A stretch of DNA of 64,000 bases. Origin: Bradyrhizobium sp. WSM1743 (GTDB lineage Bacteria; Pseudomonadota; Alphaproteobacteria; Rhizobiales; Xanthobacteraceae). Every line of letters begins with the position of its first letter. The stretch's first letter is position 1. Location: contig NZ_AXAZ01000012.1 in the NCBI RefSeq assembly GCF_000473065.1, forward strand, positions 62,001 through 126,000, written 5' to 3'. Positions 53,625 through 62,386 of the stretch are shown here, piece by piece. Under the pieces are notes generated by a model, which was given only the letters and a program-made list of their open reading frames with translations, was not told where the DNA came from and ran no database searches. The position numbers were made by a program, and so were the translations under genes.

Positions 53625-54725
53625 TCAGTCCCCCACCCTGGGGACGACAATCGTGTCCTCGGGGTGGAGCGTCACGGTGAGGCTGCCGCCGAGCGGTGGA
53701 ATGCGGCTATAGGCCTGGTGGTAGGCCGGCTGGCGCAGGCTGAGCGCGATGCCGTCGGCGAGCGCGAGGAAGATGCGCAGGCTCTCGCCCTGATAAACGA
53801 CGTCGGTGACCGTTCCGGTCAGCCGGTTGCAGGCGGCATCCTGCGCGCCGTCGTCGATCAGCAGTTTCTCGCTGTGCACAGCGAGCATCAGCGCGTCGCC
53901 ATCCGGAATGGCGCGGGCGCTGCGCAGCAGCGCATTGCCGAGCGCGACGCAGGCCGCATCGACACGGCGAACGGGCAGCATCGTCGCCTCCCCGATGAAG
54001 CTCGCTACGAAGGAATTTGCCGGATAATCGTGCAGCCGTTCGGGCGCGTCGATCTGGATCAGCCTGCCGTCCTTCATCACCGCGACGCGGTCGCTCATGG
54101 TCAGCGCCTCGCGCTGGTCATGGGTGACATAGATGATTGTGGCGCCGATGCGCTTGTGCAGCGCGCGCAGCTCGATCTGCATGGATTCGCGCAGCTGCTT
54201 GTCGAGCGCGGAGAGCGGCTCGTCCATCAGGATCAGGCGCGGCTCGAAGATCATGGCGCGCGCCAGCGCCACACGCTGGCGCTGTCCGCCGGAAAGCTGC
54301 GCAATGCCACGCTCTTCATATCCGGCAAGGCCGACCATCGCGAGCGCCGCGCGCACCTTGTCAGGCCAGCTCGCTTTCGGCAGCCGGCGCGCGCGCAGGG
54401 GAAAGGCGACGTTCTCGCCGACGCTCATATGCGGGAACAGCGCGTAGTTCTGGAAGACGACGCCGAGATCGCGCTTGTGCGGCGGCATGTAGGTGACGTC
54501 GCGGCCGCCGAACAGGATCCTGCCCGACGAGGGCAGGATGAAGCCGCCCAAAATGCCGAGCAGCGTGGTCTTGCCGGAACCGGACGGACCGAGCAGCGAG
54601 ACGAATTCGCCGGCGCCGACATTGAGGGACACGTCGTCGAGGGCGCGAACGGGGCCATAGGCCTTGCTCGCGGATCTGATCTCGACGCTTTCCGCTCGTT
54701 TGTCCAACGATCGACCTCGCCTCAT
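53625..54725 (-). CDS. ABC transporter ATP-binding protein, PotA-like
   Basis: A 366-residue ATPase of the polyamine/iron/maltose subfamily. Walker A GPSGSGKTTLL, Q-loop VFQNYALFPHMSVGENVAFP, signature LSGGQRQRVALARA, Walker B LILMDEPLSALDKQLRE, H-loop YVTHDQREALTMSD, and a C-terminal TOBE-type domain. ATG 54725 was listed, but TTG 54707 has a better ribosome site (GAGG seven bases ahead) and begins right before the conserved region. It is the first gene of the operon leading to the permeases. Confidence 0.93.
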   Translation of the reverse strand: MRRGRSLDKRAESVEIRSASKAYGPVRALDDVSLNVGAGEFVSLLGPSGSGKTTLLGILGGFILPSSGRILFGGRDVTYMPPHKRDLGVVFQNYALFPHMSVGENVAFPLRARRLPKASWPDKVRAALAMVGLAGYEERGIAQLSGGQRQRVALARAMIFEPRLILMDEPLSALDKQLRESMQIELRALHKRIGATIIYVTHDQREALTMSDRVAVMKDGRLIQIDAPERLHDYPANSFVASFIGEATMLPVRRVDAACVALGNALLRSARAIPDGDALMLAVHSEKLLIDDGAQDAACNRLTGTVTDVVYQGESLRIFLALADGIALSLRQPAYHQAYSRIPPLGGSLTVTLHPEDTIVVPRVGD

Positions 54726-54868
54726 TCCCGCAACGGCGCGCCTCACTGCGCGCCATAAGCCTACTTTATAGACAGGGGAGCTGACGCACTCACGGTCGAA
54801 GCGTGCACCGCACCATCTCTTCTCTCGCAAGCCCAGTCTTTAAGCTGTCATGCCGATGACACCAGACT

Positions 54869-54891
54869 TGGTAAAACTCGGCAATTGCCAA
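54869..54891. promoter_or_regulatory. Possible LysR-type operator
   Basis: TTGGTAAAACTCGGCAATTGCCAA lies about 30 bases before the LysR gene and about 145 before the divergent ATPase gene. GGCAATTGCC (54880-54889) is a perfect 10-base palindrome, and TTGG/CCAA frame the block at 54869-54872 and 54888-54891. The position and symmetry fit LysR regulators, which bind in the divergent region. Confidence 0.4.
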
Positions 54892-54919
54892 ATTCTCACG
54901 CGGCTCATAACATGGCGTT

Positions 54920-55858
54920 ATGCCCGAGCTGCGCCGCATGCTGCCTTCCAGTAACGCCCTGTTCGTCTTCGACGCGGCGGCGCGCAATGGTAGCTTCACC
55001 GCGGCGGCGGCAGAGTTGAATGTCACGCAGCCGGCGGTGAGCCGAATGCTCGGTCAGTTCGAGGAGCATCTCGGCGTTCGCCTGTTCGACCGCAAGGCGG
55101 GACGCGCGGTACTCACCGAAGAAGGCGAGCTCTTGTATCGCCGCGTGCTCGAAGGCTTTCGCAGCATCGAGAGCGGGCTCGTGGAAATCGAACGGCGGCG
55201 CAAGGGCACCGAGACGGTGACGCTGTCGGTCTCCTCCGCCTTCACCACGCATTGGCTGATGCCCCGCATCGACAAGCTGCAGAAGCAGTTTCCGCAAGTC
55301 GATCTGCGCTTCCAGCTGATTTCCGGCGCGCTGCGCGGGCCGGTCGAGAATGTCGATCTCGGCATGCGCTTTCGCGATCGCGACGAGCCGTCGTCCGGCG
55401 GCACGCTGATCATGAAGGAGGTCATGCTGCCGATGTGCAGTCCGGGCTATCTTGGTGAGAGCGATCCCGCGGAAGGCAACACCATCATCCGGCTTGCGGA
55501 GACGCCTGGCGATTGGGCGGCGGATTACGCTTCGCTCCTCACCGGGCGCCGCGGCGCAGCCAAGGCGCTGAGCTTCACCGATTATGCCGTCGTGGTGCAG
55601 GCCGCGCTGCTCGGCCAGGGAATCGCGCTCGGCTGGCTGACGGTCGCCTCGCACTGGCTTCTCACCGGCGCACTGGTGCCTGCCTCCGACAGGCTCACCA
55701 CCACGCGGCGTCTCTGCGAGTTCCTGCCGCCGCGCAACCGCGCGATGCGCCCGATCGCCGCCGAGATCCGGGACTGGATCATCGCCCAGATGAAAAGCGA
55801 GATCGCCGCGATCGACCGGCTCTACCCGAAGCTCGGCGCGATGGACGCGTGTTACTAA
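54920..55858 (+). CDS. LysR-family transcriptional regulator
   Basis: A 312-residue LysR regulator. The helix-turn-helix is near residues 25-55: FDAAARNGSFTAAAAELNVT, QPAVSRMLGQFEEHLGVRLF. The effector domain carries VTLSVSSAFTTHWLMPRIDK, resembling GcvA-type LysR proteins. ATG 54920 was taken; ATG 54938 is an alternative. It is divergent from the amine transport operon and is the likely regulator of it. Confidence 0.93.
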   Translation: MPELRRMLPSSNALFVFDAAARNGSFTAAAAELNVTQPAVSRMLGQFEEHLGVRLFDRKAGRAVLTEEGELLYRRVLEGFRSIESGLVEIERRRKGTETVTLSVSSAFTTHWLMPRIDKLQKQFPQVDLRFQLISGALRGPVENVDLGMRFRDRDEPSSGGTLIMKEVMLPMCSPGYLGESDPAEGNTIIRLAETPGDWAADYASLLTGRRGAAKALSFTDYAVVVQAALLGQGIALGWLTVASHWLLTGALVPASDRLTTTRRLCEFLPPRNRAMRPIAAEIRDWIIAQMKSEIAAIDRLYPKLGAMDACY

Positions 55859-55893
55859 GCAGGCGGTCTTGGGGCGAAGCCCCGCTCTCTCCA

Positions 55894-55974
55894 CGTCATT
55901 GCGAGCGCAGCGAAGCAATCCAGAGTCTTTTCCGCGGAGGGATTCTGGATTGCTTCGCTCCGCTCGCAATGACG
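55894..55974. repeat. Dispersed palindromic repeat, copy 2 (CGTCATTGCGAG / CTCGCAATGACG)
   Basis: Nearly the same sequence as 25636-25721: outer arms CGTCATTGCGAG and CTCGCAATGACG, inner arms GCAATCCAGA and TCTGGATTGC around TTTTCCGCGGAGG. It sits in the 137-base gap between two converging genes. Confidence 0.87.
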
Positions 55975-55995
55975 ATGTCGACAGAGCTTTGGCCT

Positions 55996-57186
55996 CTATC
56001 GATGCTCGATCGCCCTGATCGCGCCGCGGAGTTCGGCGAGGCCGCGCAGGCGGCCGATCGCGGTGTAGCCGGGATTGGTGCGCTTGGTGGCGGCGAGATC
56101 ATCGAGCATGCGGTGGCCGTGGTCCGGGCGGAACACGATTTTCTTGTCTCGTGAGCGCTGAGCGTTCTCCTTCAACAGCGCCTTGAGCACCGCGATCATG
56201 TCGACGTCGCCGTCGAGATGATCGGACTCGTAGAATGACAGGCCATCCGCCTCGCGCTTGGTCGCGCGCAGATGGGCGAACGCAATGCGCGGACCGAAGC
56301 GCTCCGCCATTTCGGGCAGATTGTTCTCCGCGCGCACGCCGAGCGAGCCCGTGCACAGGCAGATGCCGTTCGCCTTCGACGGCACGGCATCGAACAGCGC
56401 CTGATAATCGTCCGCGCTGGAGGCAATGCGCGGCAGGCCGAACAGTGGCCGCGGCGGATCGTCCGGATGCAGCGTCAGGGAGACACCGAGCTGCTCGGCG
56501 ACCGGCGCGACCCGCGCGAGGAACTCGGCGAGATGCTGCCGCAGGATCTTTGGCGTGATGTCGCGATAGCTCTCCAGCCGGTCTCGGAATTGCGGGATGG
56601 TCATCGGCTCGGTGGTCGAGCCCGGCAGCGCGCTGGCGATGACCATGACGAGATAGTCGATATCGGCCTGGCTCATCTGGTCGAACAGCTTTTTCGCGCG
56701 CGCCTGCTGCTCGGGCGAATAGTCCTGCGCAGCGGCCGGACGCTTGAGGATATGCAGCTCGAATGCCGCGAAGCGGTCCTGGTCGAACCGCATGGCGCGG
56801 GCGCCGTTCGGCAGCTCCCATTCGAGATCGGTGCGGCACCAATCGACGACAGGCATGAAATTGTAGCAGATGATCTTGATGTCGCTGGCGGCCACCGCCT
56901 CCAGGCTCGCGATCCACGCTTCGATCGACTTCGTCCCCTTTCCGCCGAGCCGCTTGACGTCGTCGGGAATCGGAATCGATTCCACCACCGACCAGGTCAG
57001 CTGCGAGCGGCCGGGCTGGCCGTTCTCGATAAAATTCTTGCGCTCCTCGACCGCCTTGCGCGTCCAGGATTCGCCGATCGGCACCTGATGCAGTGCCGAG
57101 ACGATATCGCTCGCCCCGGCCTGCCTGACATCATCGAGCGAGACCGGATCATCCGGCCCGTACCAGCGCCATCCCTCCAGCATCAT
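55996..57186 (-). CDS. uxuA: Mannonate dehydratase
   Basis: Dehydrates D-mannonate to 2-keto-3-deoxygluconate in hexuronate catabolism. The 396-residue protein begins MMLEGWRWYGPDDPVSLDDV with RQAGASDIVSALHQVPIGE, a classic UxuA start. It continues with LTWSVVESIPIPDDVKRLGG, YNFMPVVDWCRTDLEW, TLHPDDPPRPLFGLPRI and FRPDHGHRMLDDL with metal-binding residues. ATG 57186 has GGAG upstream; the ATG at 57198 overlapping the preceding stop is also possible. It follows the L-idonate dehydrogenase gene directly in the uxu operon. Confidence 0.95.
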   Translation of the reverse strand: MMLEGWRWYGPDDPVSLDDVRQAGASDIVSALHQVPIGESWTRKAVEERKNFIENGQPGRSQLTWSVVESIPIPDDVKRLGGKGTKSIEAWIASLEAVAASDIKIICYNFMPVVDWCRTDLEWELPNGARAMRFDQDRFAAFELHILKRPAAAQDYSPEQQARAKKLFDQMSQADIDYLVMVIASALPGSTTEPMTIPQFRDRLESYRDITPKILRQHLAEFLARVAPVAEQLGVSLTLHPDDPPRPLFGLPRIASSADDYQALFDAVPSKANGICLCTGSLGVRAENNLPEMAERFGPRIAFAHLRATKREADGLSFYESDHLDGDVDMIAVLKALLKENAQRSRDKKIVFRPDHGHRMLDDLAATKRTNPGYTAIGRLRGLAELRGAIRAIEHR

Positions 57187-57197
57187 GGATCTCTCCA

Positions 57198-58247
57198 TCA
57201 ATTCGCGGTCAGCACGACCTTGACGCTCTGCGAGCGGTCGAGCGCCAGCCGCAGCGCGTCGGGCGCGGTCGACAGCGGCCGCTCGGCGGTGACCAGCGAC
57301 AGCACATCGACGCTGCCGTTGCCGATCAGTTCCACCGCATTCATGAACTCGAAGCCGAAGCGGAACGAGCCGCGCAGATCGATCTCCTTGGCCATCACCG
57401 CGTTCGAGGGCGTCGGGATCTGGCCGCCGGGCAGATTGCCGATCTGCACCACGACACCGCCGCGCCTGACGATGCCGATCGCGCTGGCAAGGCCTGCAGC
57501 CGTGCCGGAGACCTCGAAGGCAACATCGTAAGGACGTGCGGCGGCCTGCGCCTTCAGGCCCTCCTCACCTCCCGCAACGTTCTCGACGTGCGAGGCACCA
57601 AGCCGGCTGGCAAACGTCAGAGGCGCCGGTGCGATGTCGGCGACCGTGATGTCGGCCATGCCGGCGCGGCGCGCGGCGAGCATGGTCAGAAGCCCGATCG
57701 GGCCGGCACCAAAAATGATGCCGCGCTTGCCCTCGATATTGCCGGCGCGGGCGACCGCGTGGAGGCAGACCGCGAGCGGCTCGGCCAGCGCCGCGGCCTG
57801 ATAGGACACGTGGTCCGGAATCTTCACGCACTGCGCCGGGATTGCGTCGAAGTAATTGGCGAAGCCACCCTGCATGTGCGGCGTCTTCGACGCCGAGCCC
57901 ATGAAGTAGATGTTCTCGCACAGGTTCGGCCGGCCTTCGCGGCAGGCGACGCAATGGCCGCACCAGCGCGACGGGTTGACGGCAACGCGGTCGCCGACCT
58001 TCAGCTTGGCAGCAGTGCCGGAGATCTCCACGACCTCGCCGGAGATCTCGTGGCCGAGCACCAGCGGCGACTTCACCACGAAATCGCCGGTGCGGGCATG
58101 GCGGAAATAGTGCATGTCCGAGCCGCAGATGCCGCCGGCGCCAAAGCGGATGCGCACCATGCCCTGGCTAAGCTTGTCGAGCGGATGCTCGATCATGCGC
58201 AGATCTTCGGGGCCGAACAGGGTTGCGGCGAGAGCGGTCGAGGTCAT
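57198..58247 (-). CDS. Zinc-dependent L-idonate 5-dehydrogenase-like alcohol dehydrogenase
   Basis: A 349-residue medium-chain dehydrogenase. Catalytic-zinc motifs GGICGSDMHYF and LVLGHEISGEVVE, a structural-zinc four-Cys cluster in RWCGHCVACREGRPNLC, LAEPLAVCLHAVARAG, and the NAD-binding GAGPIGLLTMLAARRAG. The overall sequence resembles IdnD, which oxidises L-idonate to 5-ketogluconate. In this hexuronate operon it may also act on a related aldonate. The start ATG overlaps the dctM stop (ATGA), and its stop overlaps the uxuA frame. Confidence 0.87.
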   Translation of the reverse strand: MTSTALAATLFGPEDLRMIEHPLDKLSQGMVRIRFGAGGICGSDMHYFRHARTGDFVVKSPLVLGHEISGEVVEISGTAAKLKVGDRVAVNPSRWCGHCVACREGRPNLCENIYFMGSASKTPHMQGGFANYFDAIPAQCVKIPDHVSYQAAALAEPLAVCLHAVARAGNIEGKRGIIFGAGPIGLLTMLAARRAGMADITVADIAPAPLTFASRLGASHVENVAGGEEGLKAQAAARPYDVAFEVSGTAAGLASAIGIVRRGGVVVQIGNLPGGQIPTPSNAVMAKEIDLRGSFRFGFEFMNAVELIGNGSVDVLSLVTAERPLSTAPDALRLALDRSQSVKVVLTAN

Positions 58248-59650
58248 TTGGAGAGTCCCATGTATTTTGGCAGCCAGAGGGTCAGGTCGGGAATGTAGGT
58301 GATCGCGATCAGCGCGAGCAGCAGCGGCACCAGCCAGGGCAGGATCGCGACCGTCGTGCGCTCGACCGAGAGTTTTGCGACGCGGGCGAGCACGAACAGC
58401 ACCATGCCGAGCGGCGGATGCAGCAGGCCGATCATCAGGTTCAGCGTCATGATCAGGCCGAAATGGATCGGGTCGATGCCGAGCTTGAGCACGATCGGCA
58501 GCAGGATCGGCACCAGGATGGTGATCGCCGCAGTCGTGTCGATGAAGCAGCCGACGAACAGGATCAGCACGTTGGCGAGCGCCAGGAACACCCATTTGTT
58601 GTGGGTGATGCTGAGCATCCAGTCCGACAGCATCTGCGCCGCCTGCGACACCGTGAGCAGCCAGGCGAAGATCGAGGCGGCGGTGACGATGAACAGCACC
58701 GAGGCCGTTGTCTCGATGGTGTCGAAGGTCGCCTTCGCCACCGTTTGCAGCGTCATGGTCCGGTAGCGCACGAGGCCGAGGAACAGCGACCAGATCACGG
58801 CGGCGACCGCGGCTTCCGTCGGCGTGAACCAGCCGAGCGTCATGCCTCCGATCAGGATCACCGGCGCCATCAGCGCCATCACCGCCGAGAAATCGAAATA
58901 CCAGTCGATCAGGAGCAGCGTGCCGAGGCCGATCACGACCGCCATGTTGACCGAGAGGCCGGCGAGCACCATCAGCCAGATCGCCATCGGGAACGACAGC
59001 ACGATCAATATCTCGAGGCCGGCCGAGCCGAGCTGCGGCCAGGAGAACGGCGTGTCACTGCCCCATTTGTTCTTGTGCGCGAAATAGGTGACGGTGGCCA
59101 TCATGAACAGCGTCAGGACGACGCCGGGAATGACGCCGCCGAGGAACAGCGCGCCGATCGAGACGTTCGCCATCATGCCGTAGATCACGAACGGCAGCGA
59201 CGGCGGGATGATCGGCCCGAGCGTCGCCGAGGCCGCGGTGACGCCGACCGAGAACTCGGTGGAGTAGCCGTGGTCCTTCATCGCCTTGATCTCGATGGTG
59301 CCAAGACCGGCGGCATCCGCGATCGCGGTGCCGGACATGCCGGAGAAGATCACCGAGCCGATGATGTTGACGTGACCGAGGCCGCCACGCATCCACCCCA
59401 CCAGAGCGACCGCAAACTTGTAGATGCGCCCGGTGACGCCGGCGATGTTCATGAGGTTGCCGGCCAGGATGAAGAACGGCACGGCAAGCAGCGGAAAGCT
59501 CTCGACACCAGCGATCATGCGCTGCGCCAACGTGACGTCGGGTGTTACGCCGCTGACCAGGATGTAGAGCAGCGACGACACGGCCATGGCGATCGCCACG
59601 GGAACGCCGAGCAGCATCAGGATCAGAAAGCCTCCGAGCAAGAGCAGCAT
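58244..59650 (-). CDS. dctM: TRAP transporter large permease (DctM family)
   Basis: A 468-residue, about 12-span inner-membrane protein of the TRAP system. It contains VPFFILAGNLMNIAGVTGRI, FSGMSGTAIADAAGLGTIEI, ATLGPIIPPSLPFVIYGMM, and ILVPILLPIVLKLGIDPIHF, all typical of DctM. It imports acids using the sodium gradient, with DctP and DctQ from the next genes. ATG 59650 has AAGGAT upstream. Given the uxu enzymes beside it, a hexuronate or aldonate is the likely cargo. Confidence 0.95.
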   Translation of the reverse strand: MLLLLGGFLILMLLGVPVAIAMAVSSLLYILVSGVTPDVTLAQRMIAGVESFPLLAVPFFILAGNLMNIAGVTGRIYKFAVALVGWMRGGLGHVNIIGSVIFSGMSGTAIADAAGLGTIEIKAMKDHGYSTEFSVGVTAASATLGPIIPPSLPFVIYGMMANVSIGALFLGGVIPGVVLTLFMMATVTYFAHKNKWGSDTPFSWPQLGSAGLEILIVLSFPMAIWLMVLAGLSVNMAVVIGLGTLLLIDWYFDFSAVMALMAPVILIGGMTLGWFTPTEAAVAAVIWSLFLGLVRYRTMTLQTVAKATFDTIETTASVLFIVTAASIFAWLLTVSQAAQMLSDWMLSITHNKWVFLALANVLILFVGCFIDTTAAITILVPILLPIVLKLGIDPIHFGLIMTLNLMIGLLHPPLGMVLFVLARVAKLSVERTTVAILPWLVPLLLALIAITYIPDLTLWLPKYMGLSK

Positions 59651-59654
59651 GGTC

Positions 59655-60233
59655 TTATCCTTCCGATCCGTCGTAGGCACCGGGACGTTCGAGGACCGAG
59701 TAGCCCTGCCGCCAGTTCTGTAGCGCCACCTGCACCGAGCGTGCGAACATCAGCACGAAGCCGAGCAGCACGGCGTAATAGACGTAGTTCTTGGCAAAAT
59801 TGATCGTGGTCATCTGCTCGTCGCCGATGATCTGGATATAGACCCAGACCAGCTTGGTGGCGTAGCCGAAGAAGGCGATCCGGATCAGGTCGATCGCGGT
59901 CGACAGCACGCGCCCTACTGGATGCGGCAGATAGCGATAGACGAGGTCAACCTGGATGTGCCGCGACAGCCGCACGCACATCGAGGCGCCGATGAAGACC
60001 ACGCCGATGAGGCAGTAGGTCGCGATCTCCTCGGTCCAGGCGTAGCTGTCGTTGAGCACGTAGCGGGTGAAGAACTGGAGGAAGACGGCGAGCGCCATCA
60101 CCCAGAAGATCGCCAGCGCCACCCAGTCCTCGAAGGCGTAGATGCCGAGATCGACCTTCGGCGTCGCCTCCTCCTCGAAGGTATGGGCGATCTCGTCCGC
60201 GGTGATCTGCCGGTGGATTTCGGCGGTGGACAT
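59655..60233 (-). CDS. dctQ: TRAP transporter small permease (DctQ family)
   Basis: A 192-residue membrane protein with four predicted spans, the small TRAP subunit. A soluble start (MSTAEIHRQITADEIAHTFE) is longer than usual, then WVALAIFWVMALAVFLQFFT, YAWTEEIATYCLIGVVFIGA and YVYYAVLLGFVLMFARSVQV. The EE pair in AWTEEIA is characteristic. ATG 60233 has GAGGAG upstream. It pairs with dctM 4 bases further on. Confidence 0.93.
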   Translation of the reverse strand: MSTAEIHRQITADEIAHTFEEEATPKVDLGIYAFEDWVALAIFWVMALAVFLQFFTRYVLNDSYAWTEEIATYCLIGVVFIGASMCVRLSRHIQVDLVYRYLPHPVGRVLSTAIDLIRIAFFGYATKLVWVYIQIIGDEQMTTINFAKNYVYYAVLLGFVLMFARSVQVALQNWRQGYSVLERPGAYDGSEG

Positions 60234-60258
60234 GGGGGCACTCCTCAAGCATCTCAGT

Positions 60259-60366
60259 CGTCATTCCGGGGCGGCTCGACGGGATCGCGCAAAGTGCGGC
60301 CCGGAGAGCCGAACCCGGAATCTCGAGGTTCCGGGTTCGACGCTGACGCGTCGCCCCGGAACGACG
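60259..60366. repeat. Palindromic intergenic repeat (CGTCATTCCGGGGCG type)
   Basis: CGTCATTCCGGGGCG at one end is mirrored by CGCCCCGGAACGACG at the other, and the middle has an inner hairpin, AACCCGGAATCTCGAG with GGTTCCGGGTT. It is inside the TRAP operon, between dctP and dctQ, where its hairpins might lower downstream expression relative to dctP. Confidence 0.78.
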
Positions 60367-60373
60367 GGGCTAG

Positions 60374-61351
60374 TCATTTCACCGCCTGGATCTTCTCCCA
60401 ATCAGCCTTGCGATAGCCGAACGTCTCGAACGCGACGTTCTTCAGCACGGTGTCGCGGAATTCGTTCTTGTCGACCTCGGTCACGGTCAGCCCCTTTTCC
60501 TTGAAGAAGGCGACCAGCTTGGCTTCGTTCTGCTTGATCTCCCCGGTGGCCTTGGCTGCTGCCTCCTGCGCCACGTCGGTGAAGATCTTCTTGTCCTCGT
60601 CGCTGAGCTTCTTCCAGAGCGCACCGGCGATCACGGTGTTGAGGTGGTCGACGATGTGGCCGGTCAGCACGATGTGCTTCTGCACCTCGTAAAACTTCTT
60701 GGCCTCGATCGTGGTCAGCGGATTCTCCTGCGCCTCGACCGTGCCGTTCTGGAGCGCGAGGTAGACTTCGGCAAACGCGATCGGCGCGGTGTTGGCGCCG
60801 CAGGCGCGCGGCATTGCGAGGTAGGCCGGAACGTCGGGCACGCGCATCTTCAGGCCCTTCATGTCGGCACAGGTCTTGATCGGCTTGTTCGACGAGGTCT
60901 GGCGCACGCCGTAATAGGTCACCGCGACGATATGGTGGCCGCTCTTGTCCTCGTACCCCTTGGCGAGCTCCTTGAAGATGTCGCTCTTGGTGTAGGCGAG
61001 CAGATGATCGGCGTCGCGGAAGGTGTAGGGATAATAGGTCACGCCGATCGGCGGAAAGCTCTTGGCTGCGAAGCTCGAGCCGGAGATGATGATGTCGACC
61101 GAACCGAGCGACAGGCCCTGATTGATGTCGGCTTCCTTGCCGAGCTGGGAGGCCGGATAGACTTCGATCTGGTAGCGCCCGTTGGTGCGCTTGCCGATCT
61201 CCTGCGCGGCCCAGACCGATGCGGTGTGGAACGGCTCCGAGGTCTCGTAGACGTGGGCCCATTTGAGCTTGGTCTGCGCCATGCTCGCGCTGGTCGCTGC
61301 CAGCAGCGTGGCGGCGGAGATCGCCGCGGCAATCGTCATCTTCTTCAACAT
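60374..61351 (-). CDS. dctP: TRAP transporter periplasmic binding protein (DctP family)
   Basis: A 325-residue periplasmic protein with a signal peptide (MLKKMTIAAAISAATLLAAT, cleavage after SMA). The mature part KLKWAHVYETSEPFHTASVW and SQLGKEADINQGLSLGSVDI are typical, as are the conserved KGLKMRVPDVPAYLAMPRAC (the arginine binds the carboxylate) and AEVYLALQNGTVEAQENPLT. ATG 61351 has GGAGGAAAA upstream. It is the first gene of the dctPQM-idnD-uxuA operon. Cargo prediction: hexuronate or aldonate, from context. Confidence 0.95.
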   Translation of the reverse strand: MLKKMTIAAAISAATLLAATSASMAQTKLKWAHVYETSEPFHTASVWAAQEIGKRTNGRYQIEVYPASQLGKEADINQGLSLGSVDIIISGSSFAAKSFPPIGVTYYPYTFRDADHLLAYTKSDIFKELAKGYEDKSGHHIVAVTYYGVRQTSSNKPIKTCADMKGLKMRVPDVPAYLAMPRACGANTAPIAFAEVYLALQNGTVEAQENPLTTIEAKKFYEVQKHIVLTGHIVDHLNTVIAGALWKKLSDEDKKIFTDVAQEAAAKATGEIKQNEAKLVAFFKEKGLTVTEVDKNEFRDTVLKNVAFETFGYRKADWEKIQAVK

Positions 61352-61422
61352 CGACTTTTCCTCCATCGTTCAAGTCTGCTTCTTGTTCGCCCGCGTCCGA
61401 AGCGGATGCGGGCCGCCCAATC

Positions 61423-62238
61423 TCATCGCCGCCGCGCGCCGCTGCTCGCGGCTGGCTTCTTCTTCGGCGCATGTTTCGGTTTCGACGGTTTTGCCGCCGA
61501 TCGCACCGTGCGGCTTTGCCCCGAAGCCGGTCCCGCCGCGGTCTCGGCACCGAAATTCTGCGCAAAACGTTCCTGGGATCGCGCCAGATGAGCGCGCATG
61601 GCTTCACGCGCGGCGGCCGGATCATGCGCCGCGATCGCGTCGCGCACGGCGCGATGCTCGTCGAGCGCCGTGCGCCACGTGCCCGGGCTCTCGAAATAAT
61701 GTGCGAGCTGCGCGAAATAGGGATTGAGACGCTGGTCGAACAGCTCGCCGACCACCCGCACCAGCACGGCATTGCCGAGGCTTCCGGCAATCGCGACATG
61801 GAACGCGCGGTCGTGCACCATCGAGGCTTCGCCGGGATGCTCGACGTTCTCCATCGCGACCAGGGACGCATCGATGCGGGCGACGTCATCCTCTGTCGCC
61901 ACGCGCGCGGCCTGCTCGGCAATGGCGCTTTCCAGGAATTCGCGGGCCCGCAGCAGCTCGAATGGCCCCTCGATGACGGACGCGGGTGCGGGCGCGGCGA
62001 CGGCGGCGGGCTCGATCACATAGATGCCGGAGCCGACGCGAATGCGGAGGCGGCCCTCCACCTCGAGCGCGATCAAGGCTTCGCGCACCGTCGGCCTGGA
62101 CACCTTGAGCTGCTCGGCGAGCTCGCGCTCGGTCGGCAAGCGGCTGCCGACCGCGTACTCGCCGCTGTCGATCAGGCTTCGCAATTGATCGGCGACCTGG
62201 CGATAGAGCCGTCTCGCCTCCACAGCTTCCAGCGGCAC
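61423..62238 (-). CDS. GntR/FadR (FCD) family regulator, UxuR-like
   Basis: A 271-residue regulator. The N-terminal winged helix spans RRLYRQVADQLRSLIDSGEY, GSRLPTERELAEQLKVSRPT and VREALIALEVEGRLRIRVGS. The FCD domain follows, with the metal residues of the AFHVAIAGSLGNAVLVRVV type. A Lys/Pro-rich tail (SKPKHAPKKKPAASS) is unusual. GTG 62238 was taken as the start because GGGAGG sits 6 bases ahead; the longer upstream frame has no similarity. It is divergent from uxuB and close to a UxuR-like operator. Confidence 0.9.
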   Translation of the reverse strand: MPLEAVEARRLYRQVADQLRSLIDSGEYAVGSRLPTERELAEQLKVSRPTVREALIALEVEGRLRIRVGSGIYVIEPAAVAAPAPASVIEGPFELLRAREFLESAIAEQAARVATEDDVARIDASLVAMENVEHPGEASMVHDRAFHVAIAGSLGNAVLVRVVGELFDQRLNPYFAQLAHYFESPGTWRTALDEHRAVRDAIAAHDPAAAREAMRAHLARSQERFAQNFGAETAAGPASGQSRTVRSAAKPSKPKHAPKKKPAASSGARRR

Positions 62239-62304
62239 GCTGGTCCTCCCGAAAGGGTCTCGCGCAGCGCCTCCCGAGACGCCCGCGGCCCGCCAATTTT
62301 GGAA

Positions 62305-62321
62305 AATTGGTCTTACCAATT
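62305..62321. promoter_or_regulatory. UxuR-like operator dyad
   Basis: AATTGGT-CTT-ACCAATT is a perfect 7-base inverted repeat with a 3-base spacer. It matches the GntR/FadR-subfamily rule TGGT...ACCA, and Escherichia UxuR/ExuR sites read much the same as I recall them. It lies between the divergent regulator and uxuB genes, 67 bases from one start and 66 from the other, which is ideal for joint control. Confidence 0.72.
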
Positions 62322-62386
62322 GACCGGAGCATTGACCGAGGACGGGCGCCATGTCAAGCAGCGGCCAAACACAGGGAGAGACGACC

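Noticed and set aside
58223..59803. A 526-codon plus-strand frame opposite dctM
   Set aside because: It is made almost entirely of Arg, Asp, His, Gln and Glu, a mirror of membrane-protein codons. There is no domain.
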